NCBI GenBank assembly: GCA_029449245.1 | Contig: JANATF010000013.1 | Span: 806,001-870,000, forward strand | Origin: Mortierella alpina | Lineage: Eukaryota > Mortierellomycota > Mortierellomycetes > Mortierellales > Mortierellaceae | Direction: 5' to 3' | DNA length: 64,000 nt | In this document: piece by piece, positions 10,681-22,395 of the stretch | Numbering within the stretch: the first letter of the stretch is position 1 | Layout of the letters: each line of letters opens with the position of its first letter | Translations under genes and position numbers: made by a program | The notes under the pieces: model-generated | What the model was told of the DNA's origin: nothing | Database searches by the model: none | The model's input: only the letters and a program-made list of their open reading frames with translations

Positions 10681-12196
10681 ATGAGCTCTCGTCCGTCCCT
10701 CATCGCCCTTTGCAAGCACACGGTGCGCACAGCAATGTCGCCAAAGGTGGTCAAGCTGCGTAGTGGCAAGGTGTCTCCGCCAATGTCAGAGGCGCCCAAG
10801 CCAGAATATCTCTTTGAAAACGGCCTGCGCAAGGTCAAGCCGTACTATCAAACATATCTTGCACATGTGAAGCAGCGCTGGATCGGCCGAACTGTGCCCG
10901 AGGTCTTTGCCTCAGAGATGCCACGCAGGTGCACGAGCAACATGATTGTAAAATGCGGAAGGTTACGGTCGCAAGAAATGTCATATGATGGTGGACAACC
11001 AACAAAAACAAAAATCCTCATGCCTGTTGCCTTGCTAACCAACCTCGCGCATCTTATGGGAAAATATAGGTCGACGCTATGAAGCGAGGCGATGTTCTTG
11101 TCAATGGAGCCATTGTATCCCCAGACTATATCCTCAGGGGTGGCGAGAGTCTTCGGTCAATGAATTGCCATCGCCATGGTGAGGCGGCGTAACCTGTGCT
11201 TGCGCTCATGTTGTCAAATCATCGCCATGGCCTTAGAACTGAAGCTGCACTCTACGCACTACACCTTAGAACCACCAGTTCCAGACACACCTATACGAGT
11301 CATTGAGCAGACCAAAGACTATGTTGCCTTTGATAAACCACACGGGATAACCGTCCATCCTAACGAGCTCAACTTTCACAACACAGCATTGGAGATTCTT
11401 CGGCGCGACCATGATATCCCCAGTTACATGCACGGTAAGGATACATCGTAGCACGCCAAGAAATCCGTTAACCACCTAAGTCATGAATAAGAAAAAAAAA
11501 CCAGTAATGCAGAATTTCTTTTCCTTAGCAATCAACCGATTAGACGCCGTTACGTCGGGAGTCGTTATCTTTGCCAACGTTGCTGACTCTGCAGTTCGAC
11601 TGCGATTTCAACCCTCCAGAAATCTTCCTGATCAAGAATCGGATCCTCTACTACAGAAAGAATACGTATGCCGCGTTGTAGGAGAGTTCCCAAAGGATCC
11701 CCTTGTTGTTTCGGAACCTATCCTTCAGATCGCCGGAAGAGTATTGGTCGATCCTGCAGGCAAATCCTCAGAAACACGATTTGAAAGGATCTGGTACGAT
11801 CCGGCCTCCCACAGCAGCTTGGTCAGGTGTCATCTGGCCACAGGGCGCCAGCACCAGATCCGCCTTCATGCTGCGCATTTGCAGCACCCAATAGTAAACG
11901 ACAAACTATATAACCCAGATTACCGCATAGCAGCTACGACAGATCTCGCAAACACTACATCCAGCGGAGAGACACGGTTTTACCCAAAGGATATCCCGCC
12001 GGAGCGCCAACCGTACATGCCATACTATATCTCTCCTGAAGCGCCATGTCACAAGTGTGACGAAGAGAGCAAAGGACTAAACACTCCGAAGCCAGAGGAG
12101 ATGAAGATATGGCTCCGAGCGATTCGGTATCAAGGGCCGGATTGGAAATTCGAAGCCGACATGCCCGAGTGGGCTGACCCTACAGTTGTTAAGTAA
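10681..12196 (+). CDS. Rib2/Pus9-type tRNA pseudouridine synthase (RluA family)
   Basis: Four exons, 10681-10947, 11070-11178, 11270-11434 and 11529-12196, give 402 aa; phases agree at every junction. The protein shows the eukaryotic Rib2/Pus9 layout: PYYQTYLAHVKQRW near the N-terminus, an S4-like RGDVLVNGAIV segment, the CHRHE turn split by intron 2, FDKPHGITVHPN, then the catalytic block INRLDAVTSG with the predicted nucleophile Asp about residue 186, and GRQHQIRLH near 280. In yeast these enzymes make pseudouridine 32 in cytoplasmic (Rib2) or mitochondrial (Pus9) tRNAs. The Rib2 deaminase domain is absent. The first 19 residues are basic with no acidic residue, and a second in-frame ATG at 10738 would remove them. 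A GTGCAC donor at 10929 was rejected because it puts a stop into exon 2. Confidence 0.88.
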
Positions 12197-12275
12197 AAAG
12201 AAAGTGTGGTTTATTCTAGATATCCCCTAAAGTGGAAAACGATCCATCAGCCTCCTTCTAAGAGGGATCCTGCCT

Positions 12276-15200
12276 TCACTCGATTAAACCCTTTGAAAAA
12301 TCACCCTCCTCACCGTCACCCACCAATTTTCCATAGCAACCAATGGGCCTCTTCATGATCACACCCATGGATCCACCAATGATACCCGCGGCGCCTTGCC
12401 CAGGACAGCTCTGATCATTACCATCCTCATCCAACTCGAGCCATGACAGCAGTCCATCTCCGACCTGTTTCTGCATCGCGCTCGCCTGACCAATAAACGA
12501 GGCGGCTCCTGCAGCGACTGCTGCTGTTGTCTCGAATCCGTCGAATCCTCCCGAGAGTGCTGCAGGGCCTGTCGACATCATGACACGGTCTCCCAATCGG
12601 CCATCCTCCTCTCCCTCCTCGCCCCAAACCACATGCCTCGAGTCCAACCAGACCGTCAAACCCACAATTCTCAGATCTCGAATCTCCTGGTCTGCAAGTG
12701 CGACCGCATCCGCGACAGCTTTCATGACCTCCTGGTACAAATGGCACGTGCACGGATGCTTGCTGTGACGGGTACTCTGCTGCGTAGCCGCAATGTCTAA
12801 GGGTGCGAGAGTAGAGGTGGATTGGCCAAACGTCGAACGATCATGGCAGGGTGAGGACTCCGACTCTATTCCAGTCAAGGGCAAGACCAAGCTGCTCTCA
12901 CTACCAAACTGAGTCGCCGCAGAGGAGGCAGCCGGCCCATTTGCCTTGCTCGAATGGTATCTGCATCGACCAAACAAGGCCCCATCCTTACCGGAGGCAC
13001 CCAAGAACGACAACTCTGTTTGGCTTGGTAACCACACAACCACTCTTGTCTTGGCCTCTTGCAGGACCGGGTTAAGATACAGGCTCTGGATTCGACTGTT
13101 TTCCTTGGCAACCACGGCTGTTTCGCGGTGGATTAGCAGTACCGGAAGCGAGGGTGCACCACGACCAACCATGGCTCGTGCAGACATCTCTGAAGAGGCA
13201 GAGACGTTGGAGCAAGCATCATTCCTGTTGCGTTGCCAAGCAAGTTGTGGACTGTTATTATTGCCATGGGTGGGCCGAGGGTTGAGAAGAGCAGGAAGGG
13301 ATGCTCGATTCTTGGCCTTCATCGCTGTTGAAGTGAGTGCACTCGGCCCGCCTGGGGATGGCAAGGCACGTCTCGTGAAGTGGCCCGTCACCTCCGATTC
13401 TTGAACTGTCTCAAGACCATTGAAAGAAAGAGCTGTAGGCCCAGCAACACGGACACGACGCTGCTGCTGCTGCTGCGAACCGGCTGCTCCGAAATCGCTT
13501 CTTTCGCTAGATGCTATTAGTTCTGGCATCTTTCGAGAAGCAACCGAGCTTGCACGACGGAGCGCCTTAACAATCTCCCGATACTTGGCTTCCTTTATCT
13601 CTTCCTCTTCTTCGGCCTTGGAGAGGATCGACTTGGTGACCATGGCTCGGCGTCCAGGATAGTCTGTGAAGAATTCTTCGACAAGATCTGAGACACCGTA
13701 TCCCGGTCCGAAACTCGAAGACGATGAGCGATCAGCATGTCCACCTGTGGCTGTGGTGTATGCTCTAGCCAAACTCGAATTCCTGGAATGCAGGTTCTCG
13801 CGAGGCAAATGAACGCCTGGCGGGAAGGAGATGGAAGCTAGACCGGTGCCAGAGGCGCGAGACTCTCCTATCTGTCCGTCGTCCAATCCCTCCGGCTCCT
13901 CACTCGACGGAAGTTTGTTTTCGGGTGCAAAGTCCATGCCAACAATCTCCTTCTCATATCTGTCCAGGTCAAAGAGCGGCATGCTTTTGGGCCTTGAACC
14001 CCCTGCAGACATGGTGGAAGCAAGCGAGGATCTCACCTGGCCAATGATGGTGGTGGGCCTTTGCATCATTCGCTTTATCCTGCGGCGCCCTCCCCGCGGC
14101 AAGTCGTTGTTTCCCTCATACTCGTGTATATTCTCGTCATCGTCCTCATCATCCGACACAAAACTTGCATTAACCCCGTGCTCAAATCGACTCAAATGCG
14201 AGAGATCAAGCGTAGCATTGTCGGACGAGGGCGCAGGGTCCGTGGACATCAGCATGTTGGTTTGAGTGCCTTCGACTTGTAGGGGGGTCCTTACACCAGA
14301 AACTGTGCATCCCTGAGTCCCTACTGACGCCTTTGAGTGAAGGAGTCGCGTTTTGGGGTCCACCAGTCGCTTCTCAACCCGCCACAGCATCGATTCTTCC
14401 CGCTTTCGGAATTGCACGCCCACCAGAACACGCATCGCGAGCACAGCCAAGAGCATAGCGACTGCGAATCCGGCCTGGATCCAAGCTTGTCGCGATACCA
14501 TGTACACTACAAGTAGAAGAGGAGGACAAGCCAGAGTCGGGAAGAGGATGAACTTGATGGCTTGAAGGAAATGTAGCCCACCAGACTGGCTCTTGGTGGT
14601 AACGACCTGGAAAACAAGGTGTCGGAAACAGACGTTGGAGATAACCAAGACAAACACCCAAAGAAGGACCAAGACAGGTGCCATTGGAGCAATTGCAAGG
14701 GAGAGCGCAAACAACAGGCCCACGTGAGGGTAAACGCTCTGCAGGTTGAGAAAAGGAGGTTGGCGGATCTGAAAGGCCTGCCGAGGTGTCTGTGTGGGTG
14801 CTGGTGCAAAGTTTGCCTCAAACGCAGAGGTCGTAGATAATGACGACATGCTCGAGGTTCGCGGGTCCGATTCAGCATTATCATTTGAGTTGCGATTTTG
14901 CTGGTCGTCCTTCGAGGATGGATGCGACGACCGCGTGGATTTGCGCCAAGAGAGAGGTCCCAGGGCAGACCAGAGAGTGATGGCTGGAAGAGTCGCCCAA
15001 AGACGCGGCAGCTGCAGAAGATGGTACAGCGGCAGGCTGAGACCGAATACAAGCGTGTAGGTGGATACAAATGAGCAGTACGATGGTACCGCGTGGGCAA
15101 GAAAGTCGACGAAGGTATCCACCCCGACAGCGGCAGATTCTTGCCACGAAAACGCGAGTAATAAGATTGGGTGGACGACAATCATATTAATCGCCTAGTT

Positions 15201-17935
15201 GTTTTTGAGAAAAGTAAGTTGTACGCCGGTTAGTTTTCTGATAGCTAATGACTTTGAATGTCAGGCCTTTGACATCATGGTCAGGTTCAAGCTAGTAGTA
15301 CCAAGAAAACAAAGTAGAAGCGCAGGGACAGCAGCTCCGTCTGTGTCTTGGAGACCTGGCGCCAGTACTGGGACAGCGCTACAGAAGGAATGAGTTCATC
15401 AGTCACCTCGTAGGCGCAGCTTTAAGTATTTCTTCAACGAAGCACTCTCCTATCTTGGCTTACCATTCACAATCCACGATCCAGCGAACATTAGGATCGA
15501 GAGCAGCAGCGGAGCCAAAACACCTTGGACTAAATATGCCCCCGTAGCTATTGGCATGTCCACTTCCTCCTCCGATACTCTCCTCCAGCCTTGGCGAACC
15601 ACCAAGGAGGAAATAACCGAGACAGCAAACCCGGCCCCAAGGCACATGATGGATCCTACACCGAAGATGGCTACACGGCTCATAAGAAGTGCCGCTCGAG
15701 ATTTCGTCTGGCCGACTACCTCCCATTCAATGTCGCGTGGGGGGATGCCTAATAGTCGTTGAACCCCAGAGTACTGGTCATTCTCCAATGCTGCCGTGGC
15801 TACAGCCTTGGCTCCAGCCCGAGTTCGCATCAGGACAAATGCTGAGGGAAGGACAGCGATTTGGCTTGCATTGGCGGCCTCTGAAACTGCTGTCAGAGTC
15901 GCTGCTGGAGCGTCACTGATGAGATTCCTAGCCATTGCTCGCGCTTGTTGAAGTGCGGAAGACCGGCCGGCCCCGGGCTTGCTGGGCGATTGCATATCAG
16001 TGGCCATTGCTTGAATCTGGCCCTGGTACGCCTGTGCAATTTCCTTGTTGAGGCGGCAAACTTCACCGCGATAGTATCGAATGGAGTCCTGCCTCTTGCT
16101 GATCAGTGGTAGTCCGACGTAATGCCTCGGACGTCTTGGCTTCTGGTACCACTTTAGGACCGCAAGTCCACTTGCACCGGAAGAGTCACTCGAATTTTCG
16201 CCAGAGTTCTGCCCGGCCCCATCAGCAACGTTGCCCGTTGGCATAGAGCCTGAAAGGTCCGAGAGAGAAAGTTGAGGGAGCACGTCTCCGAGTTGGTACA
16301 GTTTAAGATGGCCCACATATTTCTCGTCGTCGGAGCTTTTGCTAATCCCTGCAGTAGTGCTCCCATGTCCAAAGCAGGCCTTGAAGTGGTCGACGGATCT
16401 ACCAATCCAGGACCTGGACCTCATGCTAAGCGTGGTTGTAGACACCATGGCCGAAGCTCGGGCGATGGCGTCCATGTACTTCGACTCGGTCTCTTCAAGC
16501 CTGTCCAAGGCCGCCTGTCGTCTCTTCACAGCTTTCTCAAGCGTTGTCATGTCGCGGACAAGGTACACATACTCGACGCCGCCACCTGGAGCTGCATCAA
16601 ACGCTTCCTTAAGCGCCGGAACGGAACGGAGATTAGGTGGCAAATTCTGCAGAAGAACAACCCTGGAGGAGTATCGCGATGCTGCCCGAATAAGGTATTC
16701 CTGACGCAACTTGAGGAACATCATCAGCTCCGACCATGCCCATAAAATGATCACAGCTACATTAAGCGTGAAAGCGAGTTTTTGTTAGCGGAAGCCATTG
16801 TGAATGAGTTTTCTGACTTTGAAAGGCAATGATCTTAACATGCAAGAAAAGCGAATTACATACCGGAGAGAATGCTAGTGACCATGATGGTAGCCCAAAG
16901 ACGCTCGTTATCTGTCACATTTCCAATGTGCAGCATCTCCACGCGTTTCAGATGTGATACCACGTCAAGACCTGAGAGGATCTCCTCGCCAGACTGGCCT
17001 GCACTGTAAAGAGGCACTAGCGCTCCAACTGCCAAGATGGCAATTATGATAGACAATGTCAACAACATCTTCAAGAACCGGATGAATAAATAATGATCTA
17101 GGCCAATCTTGGCAATGACCGCTTGCTGTGCCCTTTCCTCGGCATTAACAAGGTGAGATTGCAGATTTTGCGATGATGTACCCGAAGATCCGGATAATTC
17201 GGAAGTCGCAGGAGGAATAGGAGCCTGATCACCAGCCTGGGAGTCTGTTGCCTTCTCTCCCTGAACCACCCCTTGATTGCTGGTCCTGACCAACCCCTGT
17301 GCGGCATTGTTGGCTTCCGAAGGACCCTTATGGAGGCGGCTCCAGAAACCACCTCTGCTGTTTGCCTGCGATGATGTTCCTGATTCCTGTGTGTGATTTG
17401 GTTGTGAGGGTGCCGCCGACGCGTCGCCGTTGCCGCTTGTCCCATGTACGTCATCTGCGGACTCGTTGGTATTCAGTTGCTGCTGTTGTTTGATTTTACG
17501 CTCAAAAAATACTAGATTCTCCACCCAGCCAAAGAAGCCATCCGATAAAGGTTCGGCACGGTGTTCCTCTCGCATAAAGAATTGCCTTGAGCCATAAATA
17601 GATCCTCTTTTTCGGCGGACCCAGGAGAATAAGAGAACGGCGGCGATCAAGAGTAACGATGAAAAAACGATCGCGCAATTCAAGGCAGGAGATGCCGTTT
17701 GTTGAAAGAAGCGTAGTGCGTGGGGTTCCGAGAGTGAATCTGTTGGAAGCAGCTGCGCCATGGTAGTAGGTGAAATGGTCGGGATGCTGGAAGTGGTTGC
17801 GAGGACAACTCGTCCTTCGTGAGACGATGAGGGGTCCCCCATTGGCGTAAGAGTATCCGTGAGGAGATGATACGATATCAACTTATTAAAGAGAAGGGTA
17901 GGTAGAACGAAACGTAGGATACTGGGGAGTAGCAA
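12276..17935 (-). CDS. CSC1/OSCA-type calcium-permeable channel with very long C-terminal tail
   Basis: Four exons, 17935-16864, 16756-15464, 15378-15302 and 15194-12276, give 1786 aa with matching phases. The 77-base third exon restores the conserved YWRQVSKTQTELLSLRFYF segment and is lost if exons 2 and 4 are joined directly. Layout: an N-terminal RSN1_TM part with three helices (about 90-110, 295-320, 355-372), a cytosolic PHM7-type domain (about 385-690) containing QNLPPNLRS and a long low-complexity insert, then the multi-helix RSN1_7TM/DUF221 pore region to about 1070. Family members (yeast Csc1, plant OSCA, animal TMEM63) are osmo- or mechanosensitive cation channels in the plasma or internal membranes. 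About 700 more residues follow, mostly disordered. Starts at 17842 or 17763 are possible instead of 17935. Confidence 0.85.
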
Positions 17936-18910
17936 GGTAGTATTTGGACGTTAGAGTGCTGGGAGAAGGAAGGCTTAAAATAGGTATCACGGTGGCGGCG
18001 GGAAAGCCTCACCGGATCCGAAAGTCGGTCGGAGAGAATATGATAGTGTAGTCGGTGGATACACGGCTGATGTGCTATGTGAAGATGAAGAGGAATGTGT
18101 GGGCACCACTACCACCAGACTGCGCTTATAGCTTCGAAGACCGACGCGTGTAAGTTGGAGACAATTTATGACGACGAAGACAAGTGAGCAAGGCAGCCAG
18201 ACGACTGAGACAACCCGGATGTGGTATATGGCTGGTGAGAAGAAGTGAGCGAGTGCTAGTGTGGACTTTGGACGAAGGGAGACGGAGGGGAAGAAGAGGA
18301 ATTTGCGAAGGCAACCCTCGAAAAAAGGAGCAATGGGCCGTGATGTACGGCTGAAGGAAGGCATGGCGCCAGCTCCCCAGTCAAGCTGGCAATGAGAGGC
18401 GATGGGGAGATGTGACTGGAATGACCGCCTCGATAGGCGCCAGGGATGTGTGCCCCCTTCCTCAAAGATGCCCTTTCTTCTCTCGTCCCTTGATTCTCTT
18501 TCGCACCAACGAAGCGAATGCCTCGGCTTCAGATGCCACGTTAGCACCTTAAGGGACTCTAGTCTGTGTCTCCTTCTTTAACCCTCTCCCTAGCGCGAGA
18601 CACGCTCTGTTTTACTTTCAACGTCAACGGGCTCCCCGCCCACCCCTCGCAAGATATAAAAAAAACTTTGCTGCAACAACGGACAACACTTCGATAACCC
18701 CCTTTCTCAGAGCCCCTTCAACCTGCCCTTTCTTTTTCTTTCGCCCTACCCTCCTTCCTTTTGCCTTGCGGTGCATCGATGCCAACTGCATATCTAAAGC
18801 TGGTTGCATGATGAGAACCTAGATGTCAAGCATGCGTTGCGATGTAACAAAGAGACTGAAAGGGCGAGAGAGATGGAAGTATTGTTTTTGTTTGTTTGTT
18901 TTGGTAAAAT
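17936..18910. other. intergenic, no gene seen
   Basis: It lies between the channel gene start and the 3' end of the oxysterol-binding protein gene, both on the minus strand, and should contain the channel promoter. Reverse-strand ORFs here are Ser/Pro/Leu-rich without domains. A pyrimidine/poly-A mix occurs at 18655-18760. Confidence 0.45.
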
Positions 18911-21276
18911 CTAAGCTGGCGCTGGAGTGCTGTAGATAAATTCGACAAGCTGCTGCTTTGCTTCCCGAGCGTCTGCAGACATGCTAGAAACGAGAGAGTT
19001 AAGCACACATAGGTCAGATCGTTCGTAGCTTGAAAAAATCGATCACGAGTCACCAAGTAAAGTGCGATGCGTAAGGGCTTACTTCTTCAGCTTGATATCA
19101 AAGCCGCCGCTTCTGTTTGGCTCAAAGTATCGTGGAATATGTGGCTGTCCGTGTTCCTCACGCTCCTTGGTTCGTGCTCGCTGGGCATCCTCGACCTTAC
19201 ACTTTTCCGCTGTTGCGAGATCCTGATTATTGACTCGTAGAGCAGCCGTCAGTTTACTCCATAAACGGCGTGACTCGTTTACCTCTTGTTTCTCCTCAGG
19301 TGCGATGATTTTTGGGTGTATCTTCGCCGTCTTCGCGTCGAAAAGCACGTCCTTTTTGAGACCCTGTTTCAATCGTAGTATATGGAGATTAGAGGTGAAC
19401 ACGTTTATCATGTAGTACAAGAGATGGAGAGGGAAACCGTTCATGACCACGAATAACAAGAGGGGTATTTCCGACTCACCTTCTTTATATAAATCTCATC
19501 AGACCATTTGCCAGAGATCTCGTACAGGCACTCGGCCGTCGACTCGTGCTTAATCTTGCCCAATATGCCATTGTAAGATCCTGAAAAGAACCCCTATACA
19601 TTTTGACATGAAATGATGCGTCGTAAGAGACCCGTGATAGTCCGATGTGATGATCACCACTGGAGCAAGCCATCACTTGCCTTGACTTTGAATTCAAGGT
19701 TGCAGACGAGGTCCAGTTTTGGGCATCTGATGGTAGCGACATCGCCTAATTCCATGAGCATCGTGCCGAATAAGATGCCTCGGGCATAGACATTCGGCAT
19801 TGTGATAATATAATCCTCCCCAGGCCTGTTTGTAAAAGACACCTTAATTTCGCCCTGCATTAATGTCGCCGCGCTGTTGCCCAGGAACTTCGACTTTGGT
19901 AGCAAGTCTCCCAGAATGGTGAGGTTATTCTCTGGGCTAGCATAAAAATATGTAGAGATTGGAGGGTGGTGGGACACTTGTTCTGCGATATAGAATGCCT
20001 CCGTTCCATCTGCAAACTTCCACTGCGCGCGAAACTGTTCTCCGAGAATAGGATTGTACGGTTTCTTGACGCCCTATAGCATATCGAAGTAATATGTGCA
20101 CTAGATCGATCAGCCATTCCGTACACAAGAGATTGTTTCTCTCTCCTTCTCTTTCTCGTTCTCACTCTCTCATGTCGGCAATCTACTGCGTCCTACCCTG
20201 GGTTTGATATGCCATCCCGAGAGATAGTATCGAGTGACCGCGACGAAGCGCTCGATTGGATCATGGATCTGGTTTGCTCTAGTGAATGACAAGGGCGGAC
20301 GAGCCAGTAAATTAGACCCTTTCCTCTTTGCGTTTATCTATAGGCTCATTCCAGCCGGTACTGATCCTCCGGTTGTGTTTTGCAGTATAGGATACGGAGA
20401 GTCGATGACCATGATGACGACGATGACGATGGGCGAAGCGGGAAGTGTATGCATGGCTCACGAGCACTACATAGCCGGGCACTTCATCTTCATCCTAGCC
20501 GCGATGTCCCATGATCTGGGTGCCCCAAGGATAAGAGCAAGACCTCCTTCTGCCCCACCTGCCCACTTGCTCCGCTCCATAAAATAATTCAGATCAGCGT
20601 GACACAACACACATCACACACCTCACCCCACGTACGCTACTACAAGCACACGCTACATCACACAAAGACTCCTGCGTCTTGAAGAAAAATCTAATACAGA
20701 CGGCGGTGCGAGCTGAAGGGAAGAGGCCTCTTTCCGTCTTGCCGTAAGTGCAAGACTACGCAAAAATCTGGGCGGTTGGGGTGCACTGTCAGGACAACCT
20801 GACCATGCTTAGCGCCATGGCGCATGGCATTGCTGCATGTCCGTTGAAAGGAGAAATGAAGAACAAGACAGCATGGTGCAGTGTATACAGTGACAAGCGC
20901 AAAACGTGCAAACAGTTCCTGTAAAAAAAAGCCCTTCAGCAATCTGCGAAATGAAACAGAGTTCGTGGTGTGCCATGGTACGGAGGATTATCAGAAACCT
21001 TCTTCTGGAGCTGAGCAAGAAGCGAATAAAAAAGGCTTGGTGGTGTTGGAAGCCTTGTCGGTAAGTTGCTTACTTGTTGATGAGTTCTGGATGTGACATA
21101 AAGTCGGTGATACGCTCAAGCATGCTGCGTGGCTCAAGGACAAAGGTCGGTAGCGTGACGCGATGGAGGTCGGTACTCTTGCCGAGCTGTGAAATGATGC
21201 CCATGAGAATGTTCTTGGTGCCATCGTCCAGGACTTCGGTGTCCTCGCCGTCGGCAGGAGGGTTGGGGTCTGGCAT
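18911..21276 (-). CDS. Osh6/Osh7-type oxysterol-binding protein homologue
   Basis: Six exons, 21276-21074, 20278-20197, 20073-19681, 19593-19480, 19363-19083 and 18983-18911, give 381 aa. Motifs in order: DLHRVTLPTFVLEPRSMLER, DPIERFVAVTRYYLSGWHIK, GVKKPYNPILGEQF, the ORP signature EQVSHHPPIS (about residue 127), PKSKFLGNSAATLM, PNVYARGILFG, and a C-terminal ESRRLWSKLT helix region. These match the short Osh6/7 group, which exchanges phosphatidylserine for PI4P at ER-plasma membrane contacts and has no PH domain. Intron 3 begins GCAAGT (19680) rather than GT, the only donor that keeps frame. Intron 1 is 795 bases, far longer than the others. The gene shares orientation with the channel and the hypothetical gene around it. 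Confidence 0.88.
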
Positions 21277-21444
21277 TGCAAGGGTGTTGGGTGCGGTGGG
21301 GATACGAATGGCAAGTCGCTGTGGTCGTGAGGAGAGTGAGGATAGGTGTGTTCCTGAGGCGAAGGCGAGTCAAAAAGATTTTTTGGGCCATGGTCGCACT
21401 CTGTGTCTTTATGTTGTCTGTGTATGTTGTCAGCAGTGCTATTC

Positions 21445-22377
21445 TCAGTACGAGAGTCGGCCAAACCCTTCGAGATCCTGACCCAGGTACTGCTCTATAT
21501 CATCCATATTACTCTCAAAGGCAGCACTCGACGACATGGAGGAGGGCATCCCGCTTACTTCAACAGCGTGCGGCTGCATCAATCCACAATAAGGCTTTGG
21601 ACTAGGGGGAGCCGGCGATGTTGCTGGCGACAAGGACATCGGCAAACTTGACATATCATGTTTGTCACTAGACGCTGCCTCAGCAGACGGGTATCTATTT
21701 ACGCTCCTTGAAGACGAGTCTCCCAAGGCTAGCAGTAAACCACGACAGCTCCCAGGCTGGTCCACAATCATTGTCGAGCTCAGGTCGTTGACCTGAGGCC
21801 GGCAAAGCAGGGTATCAAATGTGGTTGGTTGTGACGGGGACGAATCATCGTGTCCTAGCTCTGCGCCGCTAACCCTCCACTTGGATCTGGCTGGGCTGCC
21901 TCGCTTTACACATCCTTCTTTGCGCTTAGTCGGTCCCGACAGATCCTCGCGCAAGGACCCTTGTACAGCGGCAGATGTGCTAGTAGTAATGGAATCAGCC
22001 ACAACAGTGGCAGCAGTCGACTCATGCTCCCACGGTGATACTTTAAGTGGGCCTTGGACGGCGGTGCACAACAACGTAAAGAGACGATTTGTGCGACGCC
22101 AACTCAACTGAGGGGCAGACGCCTGACAGGCAGCGGTGTGGGGTGATGAACTCGAGCATGCAGTGGCTAGACAGGCCGTTGTTTCTGTTGTAGGGCATGG
22201 GTTCCTTGTGCTCTCTGGATTACGCAAGGTCTGCATTTGCATGCCGGTGATGGTGGACGAATGGCGGATGCCGGCCACTTGAAAAACAATGTATTTTGCC
22301 ACCAAAAAACTACGTATAATATTATTGGGTGCAATAAGGATATCGCTTTCTTTTATGACAAGTCCCTGCTTCGACAT
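21445..22377 (-). CDS. hypothetical Ser/Thr-rich protein
   Basis: A single-exon ORF of 310 codons (from 22377), or 266 codons if the Met at 22245 is used. It is rich in Ser, Thr and Pro, with a short acidic C-terminus (NMDDIEQYLGQDLEG). No domain is recognised. It lies upstream of the oxysterol-binding gene on the same strand and is divergent from the RCHY1-type gene. The 22377 start would leave only 18 bases to the plus-strand start at 22396, so the downstream start is more credible and the common promoter probably lies between about 22245 and 22395. It could also be part of a longer transcript. Confidence 0.4.
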   Translation of the reverse strand: MSKQGLVIKESDILIAPNNIIRSFLVAKYIVFQVAGIRHSSTITGMQMQTLRNPESTRNPCPTTETTACLATACSSSSPHTAACQASAPQLSWRRTNRLFTLLCTAVQGPLKVSPWEHESTAATVVADSITTSTSAAVQGSLREDLSGPTKRKEGCVKRGSPARSKWRVSGAELGHDDSSPSQPTTFDTLLCRPQVNDLSSTMIVDQPGSCRGLLLALGDSSSRSVNRYPSAEAASSDKHDMSSLPMSLSPATSPAPPSPKPYCGLMQPHAVEVSGMPSSMSSSAAFESNMDDIEQYLGQDLEGFGRLSY

Positions 22378-22395
22378 TGGTCATCACAGCTTGCC

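Noticed and set aside
10929-11069. Intron of the pseudouridine synthase starting at GTGCAC (10929)
   Set aside because: It leads to a stop four codons into exon 2; the GTAAAA donor at 10948 keeps frame and the family spacing.
20234-20587. Plus-strand ORF of 117 codons antisense to the oxysterol-binding gene
   Set aside because: It overlaps a confidently placed exon (20197-20278) on the other strand and has no domain.
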